Source: Comamonas sp. B21-038 (GTDB lineage Bacteria > Pseudomonadota > Gammaproteobacteria > Burkholderiales > Burkholderiaceae_C). Taken from it: 64,000 nt of DNA. The notes under the pieces were generated by a model. That model searched no databases, had not been told where the DNA came from, and was given only the letters and a program-made list of their open reading frames with translations. The stretch's first letter is position 1. Each line of letters starts with the position of its first letter. The translations under genes were made by a program, and so were the position numbers. Shown here piece after piece: positions 54,677 through 63,124 of this stretch. The stretch is from the NCBI RefSeq assembly GCF_022387135.1, contig NZ_CP092462.1, positions 1,860,001-1,924,000 of the forward strand, given 5' to 3'.

Positions 54677-54746
54677 GCTGCCCAGCGCCCTCCGCGCGGG
54701 CCGACACCTTCCGCGCCCCTGTACCGCATTTACCAAGGCCTTTGCC

Positions 54747-55556
54747 ATGAACGCCCTTTCCTCTTCCGACGACGCGCTGGTGCTGTATGGCCAGCGTTTT
54801 CAAAGCCGCTTGCTGCTGGGCACCTCGCGCTATCCATCGCCTGCCGTGCTGGAAGCGGCCGTCGCCCGCGCCCAGCCGGCCATGGTGACCGCATCGCTGC
54901 GCCGCCAGGGCAGCAATGCCGCCGAGACCGGCAGTGACTTCTGGGCGCTGCTCAAGCGTCTGAATGTGCCGGTGCTGCCCAACACCGCCGGATGCATGCG
55001 CCTGCAGGAAGCCATCACCACGGCCCAGATGGCGCGCGAGGTGTTCGAGACGCCCTGGATCAAGCTGGAACTGATTGGCGACGACTACACCCTGCAACCC
55101 GACACCCTGAACCTGGTCGAGGCCGCATCCATCCTGATCAAGGACGGTTTCCAGGTGCTGCCCTACTGCACCGAAGACCTGGTGCTCTGCCAGCGCCTGG
55201 TCGATGTGGGCTGCCAGGCCGTGATGCCCTGGGCCGCGCCGATCGGCACCGGCCGTGGCCCCGTCAACCCCTATGCGATGCAAACCTTGCGCGAGCGCCT
55301 GGATGTGCCGCTGATCTGCGATGCAGGCCTGGGGCTGCCCAGCCATGCCTGCCAGGTCATGGAATGGGGTTTTGACGGCGTGCTGCTGAACACGGCCGTC
55401 GCCTTGTCGCAAGACCCGGTCGCGATGGCCGGCGCCTTTGCCGATGCCACCGCCGCCGGCCACGCCGCCTACCGCGCCGGCGCGATGCAGGCGCAGGACA
55501 TGGCCCAACCCAGCACGCCGGTGCTGGGCACGCCGTTCTGGCACCAGAGCCACTGA
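54747..55556 (+). CDS. thiG: Thiazole synthase ThiG
   Basis: A 269-residue TIM-barrel enzyme that joins DXP, the glycine imine and ThiS-bound sulphur. Lys in [16 protein letters not shown] forms the imine with DXP. The [16 protein letters not shown] and [21 protein letters not shown] segments, the latter in the last third, confirm the family. The start at 54747 was fixed by alignment with the family. Confidence 0.97.
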   Translation: MNALSSSDDALVLYGQRFQSRLLLGTSRYPSPAVLEAAVARAQPAMVTASLRRQGSNAAETGSDFWALLKRLNVPVLPNTAGCMRLQEAITTAQMAREVFETPWIKLELIGDDYTLQPDTLNLVEAASILIKDGFQVLPYCTEDLVLCQRLVDVGCQAVMPWAAPIGTGRGPVNPYAMQTLRERLDVPLICDAGLGLPSHACQVMEWGFDGVLLNTAVALSQDPVAMAGAFADATAAGHAAYRAGAMQAQDMAQPSTPVLGTPFWHQSH

Positions 55557-55568
55557 GAGACCGAGCCT

Positions 55569-56483
55569 ATGCACGCTACCCCCATCGCCACCCAGATCGC
55601 GCAGGCCATTACCGCCGCCCACCAGGCCGCGTTTGCCAGCTTTCCGCCCCAACCTGCCCCTGCGCTGCCCGCAGACCGCCAGCAGGATGCCGTTTATGCC
55701 GGCGCCCTGGCCGCTTGCAGCACGCTGGGCTTTATCGCTATTGATGCCGAATGCCTGGCCAGCGCCTGGAGCGCGCAGAGCGCACGCACTGGCCGGTTCG
55801 ACGCGCAGGCCTGGCCCACGCAAGCTGCCGATTTTGGCCTGGTGACCGGCGGCGGCCCCCAGGCCTTTGCGGCCTGTCCCCAGCAGTTGGGCCTGTATGC
55901 GGTACTGCCAACGGCCGAATGGGTCGGCCGCATGGCCCGCGCCGGCGTGCCCACCGTGCAGCTGCGCTTCAAGTCCGACGATGCCCAGGCCATTGATGCA
56001 GAAATCGCAGCTGCTGTCGCCGCAGTGGCGGGGACTGGCGCCCTGCTCTTTATCAACGACCACTGGCGCCAGGCCATTGCCGCTGGCAGCTATGGCGTGC
56101 ATCTGGGCCAGGAAGACCTGGATGCGCTGAGCGCCGCCGAGCTGGCTGAACTACGTGCCAGCGGCGTGCGCCTGGGTGTCAGCACCCATGGCTATGCCGA
56201 AATGGTGCGTGCCAGCCAGGCGCAGCCCAGCTATATCGCGATGGGAGCGGTCTTCCCGACAACCCTGAAGAAAATGGCCACCGTTCCGCAAGGCCTGGCG
56301 CGCCTGGAGCGCTATGCCGCGTTGACGCGCAGCTACCCCCAGGTCGCCATTGGCGGCATCTCGGCAGCGGAGTTTCCGCAGGTGCGCGAGAGCGGCGTGG
56401 GATCGATCGCCGTGGTGCGTGCCATCGTCAACGCGGACGACCCGGAGGCGGCTGCCGCCGACTTGATGGCGCTGATGGGTTAA
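55569..56483 (+). CDS. thiE: Thiamine-phosphate synthase, long form
   Basis: A 304-residue protein. The C-terminal 200 residues are ThiE, which couples HMP-PP and thiazole phosphate: LFINDHWRQAIA, GVHLGQEDLDAL and MGAVFPTTLKKMAT are visible. The first 100 residues (rich in Ala, including ACSTLGFIAIDAECLASAW) are an extension common in betaproteobacterial ThiE whose role is not known. It follows thiG by 12 bases. Confidence 0.93.
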   Translation: MHATPIATQIAQAITAAHQAAFASFPPQPAPALPADRQQDAVYAGALAACSTLGFIAIDAECLASAWSAQSARTGRFDAQAWPTQAADFGLVTGGGPQAFAACPQQLGLYAVLPTAEWVGRMARAGVPTVQLRFKSDDAQAIDAEIAAAVAAVAGTGALLFINDHWRQAIAAGSYGVHLGQEDLDALSAAELAELRASGVRLGVSTHGYAEMVRASQAQPSYIAMGAVFPTTLKKMATVPQGLARLERYAALTRSYPQVAIGGISAAEFPQVRESGVGSIAVVRAIVNADDPEAAAADLMALMG

Positions 56484-56495
56484 TCCCCTAACCCG

Positions 56496-56933
56496 CTACA
56501 CCACGTAGAGCAGCACAGCATCACGCCGCTGGGCCGCTGCCTGCCAGAAGCTGCGCAGCGCGGCCTGCCGGCGCACCCAGTGGCGCAGCGCGTCGATATC
56601 AGCCGGCGCTCCATCCTGCGCCTTTTGCCAGGCATGCATGCGCTGCACCAGTTCGCTGGCGCTGATCGCCGCCAAGCCTTGCGCGCTGTCGTTCACCATA
56701 TCGGCCGGCCAGGCCCAGCAATGCTGAGCCAAGGTGCCTTCCACCGCCACGCCGGGTTCGATCTCGCGCAGGCGTTGCATGTCTTGCTGCCACCAGCTGC
56801 CCTGGTCCAGCACGGCCAGCGGCCCGCCTTGTTCAGCACTGCGCTGCAGGTAGTCATCCATCGCCGAAGGCTCGACCAGCAAAGCCCGCAAGCCATGGCG
56901 CGGCATCGCATAAAAAAGCCCTTGCACGCTCAT
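56496..56933 (-). CDS. Hypothetical protein coupled to the TM2 protein
   Basis: A 145-residue Ala/Gln/Trp-rich protein that is not recognised. It starts by a 4-base overlap with the end of the TM2-TPR gene, so the two are co-translated and probably act together. There is no signal peptide or membrane helix. Confidence 0.75.
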   Translation of the reverse strand: MSVQGLFYAMPRHGLRALLVEPSAMDDYLQRSAEQGGPLAVLDQGSWWQQDMQRLREIEPGVAVEGTLAQHCWAWPADMVNDSAQGLAAISASELVQRMHAWQKAQDGAPADIDALRHWVRRQAALRSFWQAAAQRRDAVLLYVV

Positions 56934-58522
56934 GCGGCCTCCCCCCTGATGGATGTTTTCAGCTGCATCAGATGAGCGCTGTTGTCGGGGTCACAGATCT
57001 GCACCAGCAACAGTGCTTTTTTCAGCGCGCTGCGGCGCGCGTCGGTCTGCCCGTGGGCCGCCAGAAAATCTGCAAACACCTCATAGGCGCGCGCAGCCGC
57101 CAACGAATAGCCCCGGCAACTGCGCTGCTGTATGCGCAAGGCCTGCTGCACCAGCGCTTTGACCCGCGTGGGCTGGTGGCGGATGGCAAAGGCTGCGTAG
57201 TCGGCCAGCATGAACGACACCGCCTCCGGATCGGGCATGTGCTGGCCTTGTTGGTCCAGCCGGTCGAGGCTGTCCAGGTACAGCGCCAGCCGCTGCCAGC
57301 ATTGCAGGGCCTGTGCCGTCTCACCCAGCGCCGCATGGGTGCTGGCCAGGCGCTGCAACAGCATGCACAGTCCCAAGGCCTGCGCGGCGGCGTTGCCACT
57401 GCTGCGCAGATCCACCAGCGCCAGCGCTTGTGCATAGTGCCCATTGGCCCGGCGGTGTTCCCCCTGGGCCAGGTACAGATCGCCCAGCTGTTGCAACGCG
57501 CTGCGCTGCATCGGCGCGGGCACGCCCCCACCGTCACGCAGGGACAGCGCCAGTACCGCCTGGCCATGCACACGTTGGCGCTCTGCATCGCCCAGGTGCT
57601 GGGCGATCTCCATCGCATGCAGGTGGTGCTGTGCCAGGTCGTGCACATCCCCGTCCTGGCCCGCTTGGCGCATCGCAATGGTCTGTTCACACCAGGTAAG
57701 CGCTTGGGCCCAGTCCTGTGATTGCATCAGCAGCGGATACTGTCCCGGCTGCAGCGCCGGCAGCGTAGCGCCCCCCGGCGCCGTCTGGGGTGAGCGCAGG
57801 CGCTGCAACAGCACCTGGGCCTGTTGCACGGGCTGCGCCAGCTCGGCAAAGGCAGCGCCCAGGTGCACACCCATTTGCAGCTTTTTGCGCGCCGCATCCA
57901 GTTGCCCTGTTTGGTAGAAAGTCATCCCCTGCAGCAGATAGGCCATCGCCAGGTGCGGGTCGCTTTGGGGTTTGCGGCTGCGCTGTGCCAGGTATCTGAC
58001 CAGTGTGTCCGCCTCCGCGTGGGCAGTCTGCACATCCTGGCTTGCCAGCGCATCGCCAATATGCTTTTGCGCCATCTGGATGGCCAAGGACTTCTTGTCA
58101 ATCTGCGGATCGGCGGCGGGTTTGGGTGGCGGATCAGCCGGTAGAGCGGCGGCTATAGAAGGCTGGGCCACCGAGACGGGTATAGGCGCAGCGGCCACCT
58201 GTGCCTTGGCTGCAGGCATCGATGCCTGCTCATCCAGCTGCGACTGGGCAAAGGCCGACAAGCGCGAGTCCATGTCTTCTTCGACCCGAAAATAGTCGAA
58301 CAGCCAGAAGCCATCGCGCAGCAGCCAAAAGACAATCGGGCCCAGCAGATAAGGCGCGTAGCGTGCAGCTGGTCCACCCCATAGCCACAGCGCCGCGCAC
58401 AGCAGGGACAAGGCCAGCTGCGCGACGGCGCTTGCATGGCGCCCCAAATAAAAGCGGTGGGCGCCCAGCCAGCCCACCGCCAACAACAGGCCCAAGGCCC
58501 ATCGCGGATTCTTCTCTCCCAT
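56930..58522 (-). CDS. TM2-domain protein with tetratricopeptide-like repeats
   Basis: A 530-residue protein. The first 75 residues form a TM2-type module (LLLAVGWLGAHRFYLGRHAS, then FWLLRDGFWLFDYF), anchoring it in the inner membrane. The rest is a long cytoplasmic helical region with repeated TPR-like units (for example QLGDLYLAQGEHRRANGHYAQALALV near residue 345). Function is unknown; such repeats usually bind other proteins. Confidence 0.82.
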   Translation of the reverse strand: MGEKNPRWALGLLLAVGWLGAHRFYLGRHASAVAQLALSLLCAALWLWGGPAARYAPYLLGPIVFWLLRDGFWLFDYFRVEEDMDSRLSAFAQSQLDEQASMPAAKAQVAAAPIPVSVAQPSIAAALPADPPPKPAADPQIDKKSLAIQMAQKHIGDALASQDVQTAHAEADTLVRYLAQRSRKPQSDPHLAMAYLLQGMTFYQTGQLDAARKKLQMGVHLGAAFAELAQPVQQAQVLLQRLRSPQTAPGGATLPALQPGQYPLLMQSQDWAQALTWCEQTIAMRQAGQDGDVHDLAQHHLHAMEIAQHLGDAERQRVHGQAVLALSLRDGGGVPAPMQRSALQQLGDLYLAQGEHRRANGHYAQALALVDLRSSGNAAAQALGLCMLLQRLASTHAALGETAQALQCWQRLALYLDSLDRLDQQGQHMPDPEAVSFMLADYAAFAIRHQPTRVKALVQQALRIQQRSCRGYSLAAARAYEVFADFLAAHGQTDARRSALKKALLLVQICDPDNSAHLMQLKTSIRGEAA

Positions 58523-58805
58523 CCCTCTTCCCTTGTGCTTTGTTGGCTCTGCACTTTACGACCGGGACTTGCACCGTGTTGGCGCCTCCCGGGGCGGCCT
58601 GTATCGCGGGAAGTATAGCAACCGCTATCGGCCACGCGAGGGCTGCCGGTGCGCGCGGGCGCTATGGCTGGGGCACTGCAGTGGCCAAGAGAGCATTTCG
58701 GGCCTGCCGCCCAGCATGCATAGGCGTGCAGCGCAGACGCCAATCGCGGCAAAGACTCTGCGTGAAGCCGACCGGCACCGCCAAGGGGGCACCGGCGTTG
58801 CCCTG
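58523..58805. other. Intergenic region
   Basis: About 280 bases between the TM2-TPR gene start and the 3' end of dusA. No gene, terminator or repeat was recognised. Confidence 0.5.
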
Positions 58806-59879
58806 TCACATACTTGCCGATGCGGTGGCTTCGGCGTGGCGTTCCGGCTTGGTGCGGGCGGCCTGCATCACCTCGTGCGGTGGCAGATGCTTCATGCGGT
58901 GGTCGCTCCAGACCTGGCGCCAGCGGCGCGCACCGGGCATACCCTGTCGCAGGCCCAGCATATGGCGTGCGATGGCGTACCAGTGCGTGCCATGCTCGGC
59001 CGCCTCGCGCTCCATGTAGCGCACCATCTCCTCTTCCACCGATTCGCGGCTGATGCCGTTGTCGGGTTCGGCGCCATAGAACTGCGCATCCCAGGTCGCT
59101 AGCCACCAGGGGTTGTGGTAGGCCTCACGCCCCACCATCACGCCGTCAACCTGCTCCAGCTGTGCCAGCACCGTGGCGTCATCGGCAATGCCGCCGTTGA
59201 TGGCGATGGTCAGATGCGGGAAATCCTTTTTCAGCTGCGCCACCACGTCATAACGCAGCGGTGGGATCTCGCGGTTCTCCTTGGGCGAGAGCCCCTTGAG
59301 CCAGGCATTGCGGGCATGCACGACGAACACCTCGCAACCCGCATCGGCGACCGTTCCGATGAAGTCGCGCACAAAGTCATAGCTTTCGTTCTTGTCGATG
59401 CCAATGCGGTGCTTCACCGTCACGGGGATGTCCACCACGTCCCGCATGGCCTTGACGCCATCGGCGACCAGCTCCTTCTCGTTCATCAGGCAGGCGCCAA
59501 AGGCTCCGCGCTGCACGCGTTCGCTGGGGCAGCCGCAGTTCAGGTTGACCTCGTCATAGCCCCAATCCTGCGCCAGTTGGGCGCACTGGGCCAGGTCCGC
59601 CGGCTCACTGCCGCCCAGTTGCAACGCGACCGGGTGCTCCTGCGCAGAAAAGCGCAGATGCCGCGCCACATCCCCATGGATCAGCGCGCCCGTGGTCACC
59701 ATCTCGGTATAGAGCAAGGTCTGGCGGGTCAGCAGACGGTGAAAATAGCGGCAATGGCGGTCAGTCCAGTCCATCATCGGCGCGACGGACATGCGCCCTG
59801 GCCAATGAAGAGGCGTTTTCCCTATGGAAACCAACGATTTTTCGACTGTCTGATTCGATGCCATTTGATCTAATTTCAT
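58806..59879 (-). CDS. dusA: tRNA-dihydrouridine(20/20a) synthase
   Basis: A 357-residue FMN enzyme reducing U20 and U20a of tRNA. It shows RMSVAPMMDWTDRHCRYF, EVNLNCGCPSERVQRGAFGACLM with the catalytic Cys, TVKHRIGID and VVHARNAWLKGLSPKENREIPPL. Starts at 59879 or 59864 (MASNQT) are possible. Its 5' end is directly next to the integrase gene; this position in dusA is a known integration hotspot, so the first codons may be partly supplied by the mobile element. Confidence 0.95.
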   Translation of the reverse strand: MKLDQMASNQTVEKSLVSIGKTPLHWPGRMSVAPMMDWTDRHCRYFHRLLTRQTLLYTEMVTTGALIHGDVARHLRFSAQEHPVALQLGGSEPADLAQCAQLAQDWGYDEVNLNCGCPSERVQRGAFGACLMNEKELVADGVKAMRDVVDIPVTVKHRIGIDKNESYDFVRDFIGTVADAGCEVFVVHARNAWLKGLSPKENREIPPLRYDVVAQLKKDFPHLTIAINGGIADDATVLAQLEQVDGVMVGREAYHNPWWLATWDAQFYGAEPDNGISRESVEEEMVRYMEREAAEHGTHWYAIARHMLGLRQGMPGARRWRQVWSDHRMKHLPPHEVMQAARTKPERHAEATASASM

Positions 59880-59886
59880 GCCATTT
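59858..59886 (+). repeat. Nine-base direct repeat at the dusA start
   Basis: ATGCCATTT occurs at 59858 and 59878, 20 bases apart, covering the dusA start codons. It is a candidate part of the attachment site. Confidence 0.35.
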
Positions 59887-59893
59887 TTAGCAC

Positions 59894-59937
59894 TTCGGTG
59901 CTACATTCGGTGCAACAATTTTTCAATGTTGCACCGA
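59894..59937 (+). repeat. Tandem and inverted repeats before the integrase gene, putative att/arm or operator sites
   Basis: TTCGGTGCTACA (59894-59905) and TTCGGTGCAACA (59906-59917) are tandem copies, followed by the inverted copy TGTTGCACCGA (59927-59937), ending 4 bases before the integrase start. Such sites are typical of integrase binding or autoregulation. Which of these it is, and whether it includes the crossover core, cannot be decided from one end. Confidence 0.55.
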
Positions 59938-59941
59938 GACT

Positions 59942-61006
59942 ATGGGAACCATAATTCGCCGTGAGCGCAAAGACGGAAGCGTGGGCTACACCGCCCAAGT
60001 CCGCGTCAAAAAGGGTGGCAAGGTAGTTCACGCTGAGACCCAGACCTTCGATCGTGAAGCAGCGGCCAAAACCTGGATCAAAAAGCGCGAGACAGAGCTT
60101 GCGGAACCCGGCGCCCTTGATAAACCTGAAGACCCAATCCTATCTGTCGTCATCCAGAAGTACCTGGAGGATAAGCTCAAGCCACACGGGAAGACCAAGG
60201 ATCAGGTTTTGCGCACAATTGCCAACTCTTGGCTAGGTGACACACATTGCTCCCAGATCGACAGTGCGATGGTTATCAAGTACCTAGAGGGCCTAACCAG
60301 TCAGCCTCAAACCCGAGGCAACTACCTTTCCCACCTTTCAGCCATTTTCACTGTAGCCCGGCCTGCTTGGGGCTACCCCCTCGACAAGCAAGCTTGTGAA
60401 GACTCACGCGTAGTGGCTGAAAAGCTTGGGCTAATTTCCAGGTCAAAGCAGCGCACACGCCGCCCAACTCTTGAGGAGTTGAACAAGCTCATGACCTACT
60501 ACTCGGTCTATGAACGGAAGCGGGAGGATTCTATCCCCATGACCTACATCATACTGTTCAGCCTATTCTCCACGCGCCGTCAGGAAGAAACCTGCCGCAT
60601 CTTGAGCGAGGATGTGAATGTAGAAAGCTCTGAGGTTATCGTTCGCGACATGAAAAACCCGGGTGAAAAGATAGGCAATGATGTCACCACCCTCCTCCCG
60701 CCTGAAGCGCTCAAGCTTATCCAGAACCGCAAAGTAGCCAAGGGTCGCATCTGGCCCTACAACGCTGAGTCTGTCAGCACCAGCTTTACTCGAGCATGCA
60801 AGCTCCTCGGAATTGAGGATCTGCATTTCCATGACCTTCGACATGAAGGAATCAGCCGGCTGTTTGAGATGGGCTGGAACATTCCGCATGTTGCGCAAGT
60901 CTCAGGGCATCGTTCTTGGCAGAGCCTGCAGCGCTACACCCAGTTCAAAAAGGTTGGAGATAGATACGAAAACTGGGAATGGAAGACTAAGCTCTTGGCT
61001 GGGTAG
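59942..61006 (+). CDS. Tyrosine recombinase (phage/island integrase)
   Basis: A 354-residue integrase. The N-terminal DNA-binding arm domain (IRRERKDGSVGYTAQVRVKKGGK) is followed by the core-binding and catalytic domains. Catalytic Arg is in LFSTRRQEE near residue 213, His-x-x-Arg is in LHFHDLRHEGISRLF, the second His is in VSGHRSWQ and the nucleophile Tyr is in SLQRYTQF. It lies beside the 5' end of dusA, as do the described dusA-targeting integrases, and marks one end of a genomic island that extends to the right. Confidence 0.94.
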   Translation: MGTIIRRERKDGSVGYTAQVRVKKGGKVVHAETQTFDREAAAKTWIKKRETELAEPGALDKPEDPILSVVIQKYLEDKLKPHGKTKDQVLRTIANSWLGDTHCSQIDSAMVIKYLEGLTSQPQTRGNYLSHLSAIFTVARPAWGYPLDKQACEDSRVVAEKLGLISRSKQRTRRPTLEELNKLMTYYSVYERKREDSIPMTYIILFSLFSTRRQEETCRILSEDVNVESSEVIVRDMKNPGEKIGNDVTTLLPPEALKLIQNRKVAKGRIWPYNAESVSTSFTRACKLLGIEDLHFHDLRHEGISRLFEMGWNIPHVAQVSGHRSWQSLQRYTQFKKVGDRYENWEWKTKLLAG

Positions 61007-61010
61007 ACTT

Positions 61011-61505
61011 TTAGCCCGGTCGAACATGGGGGTACGGCGCCCGCTTGACCTCCCTGTACTTGGCTGAAAGCCAGGGCGACATCTCCCCCAAGATCTCTTG
61101 CATCTCCCTGAGATTGGTGCCGCACATCCACGTCTGAGGCCAGCGTTGAAGCTCCCCCTCATCAAACTCTAAACCTCGAAGCAAGAGAGTGCCTGACTGG
61201 CGTTGACGCCATACCTCGACACGCTCTAGCCCATGAATGATGAGCCGCATTGGCTCATTGCGATCGACTAGCCAAGTTTGGAAGCTGCCATCTGTCATTG
61301 GGGTGCTGAGCAGCATTCCTGTGGACTTAGCTCGCCGAGCCAATATTTCGGCTGGTAGATAGACCCCGTTGAAGCGCAACCGAAGCACATAGGCATCACA
61401 TCCAACCCGCCGTTTGCCCTCCAGATCTAGCTCAGTGCCAGGTGTGGCCATGCCCAGGTATAGACCCGGCAAATTTTCACCCGCGAATTTCCTGACAGCT
61501 TCCAT
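61011..61505 (-). CDS. Hypothetical protein, SOS-box-controlled
   Basis: A 164-residue protein that is not recognised. The start at 61505 (MEAVRKFAG) has GGAG 6 bases before it and was chosen over a Met at 61517, which would sit against the LexA box without a ribosome binding site. It is beta-rich with no signal peptide or helix for membrane. It is divergent from the gene at 61553 around one LexA box, and convergent with the integrase gene, only 4 bases apart. Confidence 0.72.
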   Translation of the reverse strand: MEAVRKFAGENLPGLYLGMATPGTELDLEGKRRVGCDAYVLRLRFNGVYLPAEILARRAKSTGMLLSTPMTDGSFQTWLVDRNEPMRLIIHGLERVEVWRQRQSGTLLLRGLEFDEGELQRWPQTWMCGTNLREMQEILGEMSPWLSAKYREVKRAPYPHVRPG

Positions 61506-61520
61506 TGCTTGCTCCATTTA

Positions 61521-61536
61521 CTGTATAAATATACAG
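61521..61536. promoter_or_regulatory. LexA (SOS) box
   Basis: CTGTATAAATATACAG is a perfect CTGT-N8-ACAG palindrome, the LexA consensus of gamma- and betaproteobacteria. It lies 15 bases before the minus-strand start at 61505 and 16 bases before the plus-strand start at 61553, so it should repress both divergent genes until DNA damage. Confidence 0.88.
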
Positions 61537-61552
61537 TCTTTTGGAGGTGTCT

Positions 61553-61756
61553 ATGGTTCAATCAAGATACTGGCGGTGGCATGTAAGGAGCGACCAGGGG
61601 TGGTCACAGACCACTGAACACGAGCGATGGGATGGGATCAAGGAGGACTTTCCTGAGGCCATGCCTGTCTTGGGCACTATGATCTTGCATGGCACGCCTC
61701 TGTCGTCTGATGCGGCAGCCTTCTATGAAAGCTTGGAACCAGATGTCCCTTTCTGA
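61553..61756 (+). CDS. Small hypothetical protein, SOS-box-controlled
   Basis: A 67-residue Trp-rich protein (SRYWRWHVRSDQGWSQTTEH) ending in an acidic stretch. The start at 61553 has GGAGG 6 bases upstream. It overlaps the next ORF, suggesting a two-gene unit. Not recognised. Confidence 0.65.
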   Translation: MVQSRYWRWHVRSDQGWSQTTEHERWDGIKEDFPEAMPVLGTMILHGTPLSSDAAAFYESLEPDVPF

Positions 61757-61964
61757 ACGCCGTGGTGTCGTCATTGGTCTTTGGCGAGCTTGGCGCCAAA
61801 ACATGCGCGACCTCAGTGATGGATGGTTCCCGTACTACGACACCGGCAAACAGGTGCACTTGTTCTATGAGTACCTTCAGGCCAGCCACCCTCACCTACT
61901 CGACATGCCAAGGCAGGCATACCCAACGATTCATCAGTGGATTGCTGAGGATATCGAAAGCTAG
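61743..61964 (+). CDS. Small hypothetical protein
   Basis: A 73-residue protein (from MSLSERRG), overlapping the upstream gene by 14 bases and possibly translationally coupled. An earlier Met at 61725 is also possible. It contains WRAWRQNMRDLSDGWFPYYD and no known motif. Its stop overlaps, on the opposite strand, the stop of the SRAP gene within CTAG. Confidence 0.6.
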   Translation: MSLSERRGVVIGLWRAWRQNMRDLSDGWFPYYDTGKQVHLFYEYLQASHPHLLDMPRQAYPTIHQWIAEDIES

Positions 61965-62617
61965 GCCGGCCCTGCCGCGAACACTTCGACCGGTGCAAGC
62001 CTCAGCAGCGCCTGCGCGTCCTTGATCGACCCTTCCAGCCATTGGTCCACGTCGCCCAGCTCAATAGGGATCACGCTTCGCTTGTCCTGCTTGTCAGCTG
62101 CGAGCTTCGGGTCTGGCTTGTGCATGCGGTTCATCAGCGGGTGCTCATCTGCATTGAGCGTGAGCATGGTGTAGCTCTCTATGAGCTCGCCGGTTGCTGG
62201 ATCCTTCCAGGTATTCCACAGCCCCGCCAGGCCCCACGGGTCGCCGTCGGCCCGGGCAAACCTCCACCACACGTTTTTCCCGCTCTCCCAGTTGGGCTCA
62301 TCAAAAGTCGTCGCCGGGATGATGCAGCGCTGGCCGCGCTTCCATGGGTCTTTGAAGCTGGCTTTGTCCGCCACCTCCTCGGCCCGGGCATTGTTGGTGC
62401 TGTACTTGATGTCCGGCGTCTCGCTGAACCAGGGGATGAGACCCCAGCGCCCCACTATCAGCTCCTTGCTGTACCCGTGATCATCCACGGCGCGCCGAAT
62501 GAATCCTCCTGGCGAGCGCCGGAACACGTCGCGGGCACCCAGGCCCAGTTGCCGGGGGTTCAGCCGCCAGTACTGCTGGATGTAGCCCTCGTCTGGGGAG
62601 TGGTAGCGATTGCACAT
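61961..62617 (-). CDS. SOS response-associated peptidase family protein (SRAP/YedK/HMCES-like)
   Basis: A 218-residue SRAP-domain protein. Family members crosslink to abasic sites in single-stranded DNA through Cys2, visible here at once after the initiator Met (MCNRYHSP). WGLIPWFSE and STNNARAEEVADKASFKDPWKRGQRC follow, the Glu expected at the active site is in ATTFDEPNW, and the His is in LMNRMHKPDPK. It lies by the LexA-controlled cassette, but no LexA box was seen in front of its own start. Confidence 0.9.
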   Translation of the reverse strand: MCNRYHSPDEGYIQQYWRLNPRQLGLGARDVFRRSPGGFIRRAVDDHGYSKELIVGRWGLIPWFSETPDIKYSTNNARAEEVADKASFKDPWKRGQRCIIPATTFDEPNWESGKNVWWRFARADGDPWGLAGLWNTWKDPATGELIESYTMLTLNADEHPLMNRMHKPDPKLAADKQDKRSVIPIELGDVDQWLEGSIKDAQALLRLAPVEVFAAGPA

Positions 62618-62642
62618 TGTTCGCCTTCAAGTGACTTACGCA

Positions 62643-62918
62643 TCAATCATCAGGTTGAGGCTTTCCTTTTGCCTCAGCATAGGAATTGAATTTCGCCGGT
62701 GGCTTGTATGGCTCAAACGACTCCACGGCCCACCTAGGAATCAATGATGACTGTTGATGACCAGCGCTCCGAAATCCCTTGCGCCAACCAGCTTCAAAGG
62801 CGTTGTACTCTGGCGAGTCATAGGGATATCGCTTCTCCATAGGGAATCCTGAGAGGAACGAGTTCTGTCCTTCCTGCTCTATTCGCATGAGATGTGCAAT
62901 GCGTTCATCTTCTGTCAT
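62643..62918 (-). CDS. Small hypothetical protein with Rmf/CrpP-like segment
   Basis: A 91-residue protein. The segment around residues 18-50 (NSFLSGFPMEKRYPYDSPEYNAFEAGWRKGF, partly shown) has the spaced NPY/PxxxxAWxxGW character of ribosome-modulation-factor-like and CrpP proteins found on mobile elements. The resemblance is weak and function is not claimed. It is 25 bases upstream of the SRAP gene on the same strand. Confidence 0.6.
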   Translation of the reverse strand: MTEDERIAHLMRIEQEGQNSFLSGFPMEKRYPYDSPEYNAFEAGWRKGFRSAGHQQSSLIPRWAVESFEPYKPPAKFNSYAEAKGKPQPDD

Positions 62919-63124
62919 CTGCGAATTTTAATAAGCCAATCACAGAAGGTAAACAGAACATTAAGATGAACGGTAGTAGATGCATACCATTTTTTGATTG
63001 GATCTGGAACATCCAGAACCCTAACAGGAACAGAGCTCATTGACCCATCACGATTTGTTACAATGAGGCTTCTGAAGGTTCCCCAACCTAGTAATTCATT
63101 TGGATAAGTACAGGATCGAAGCAT
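62915..63124 (-). CDS. Doubtful small ORF
   Basis: A 69-codon frame ending in a 4-base overlap with the gene at 62643-62918. Its start codon overlaps the start of the divergent KAP gene, so both cannot easily be real from these positions; a shorter version from an inner Met is possible. No family is recognised. Confidence 0.25.
   Translation of the reverse strand: MLRSCTYPNELLGWGTFRSLIVTNRDGSMSSVPVRVLDVPDPIKKWYASTTVHLNVLFTFCDWLIKIRR

Noticed and set aside
54663..56102. 479-codon minus-strand frame
   Set aside because: Antisense to thiG and thiE.
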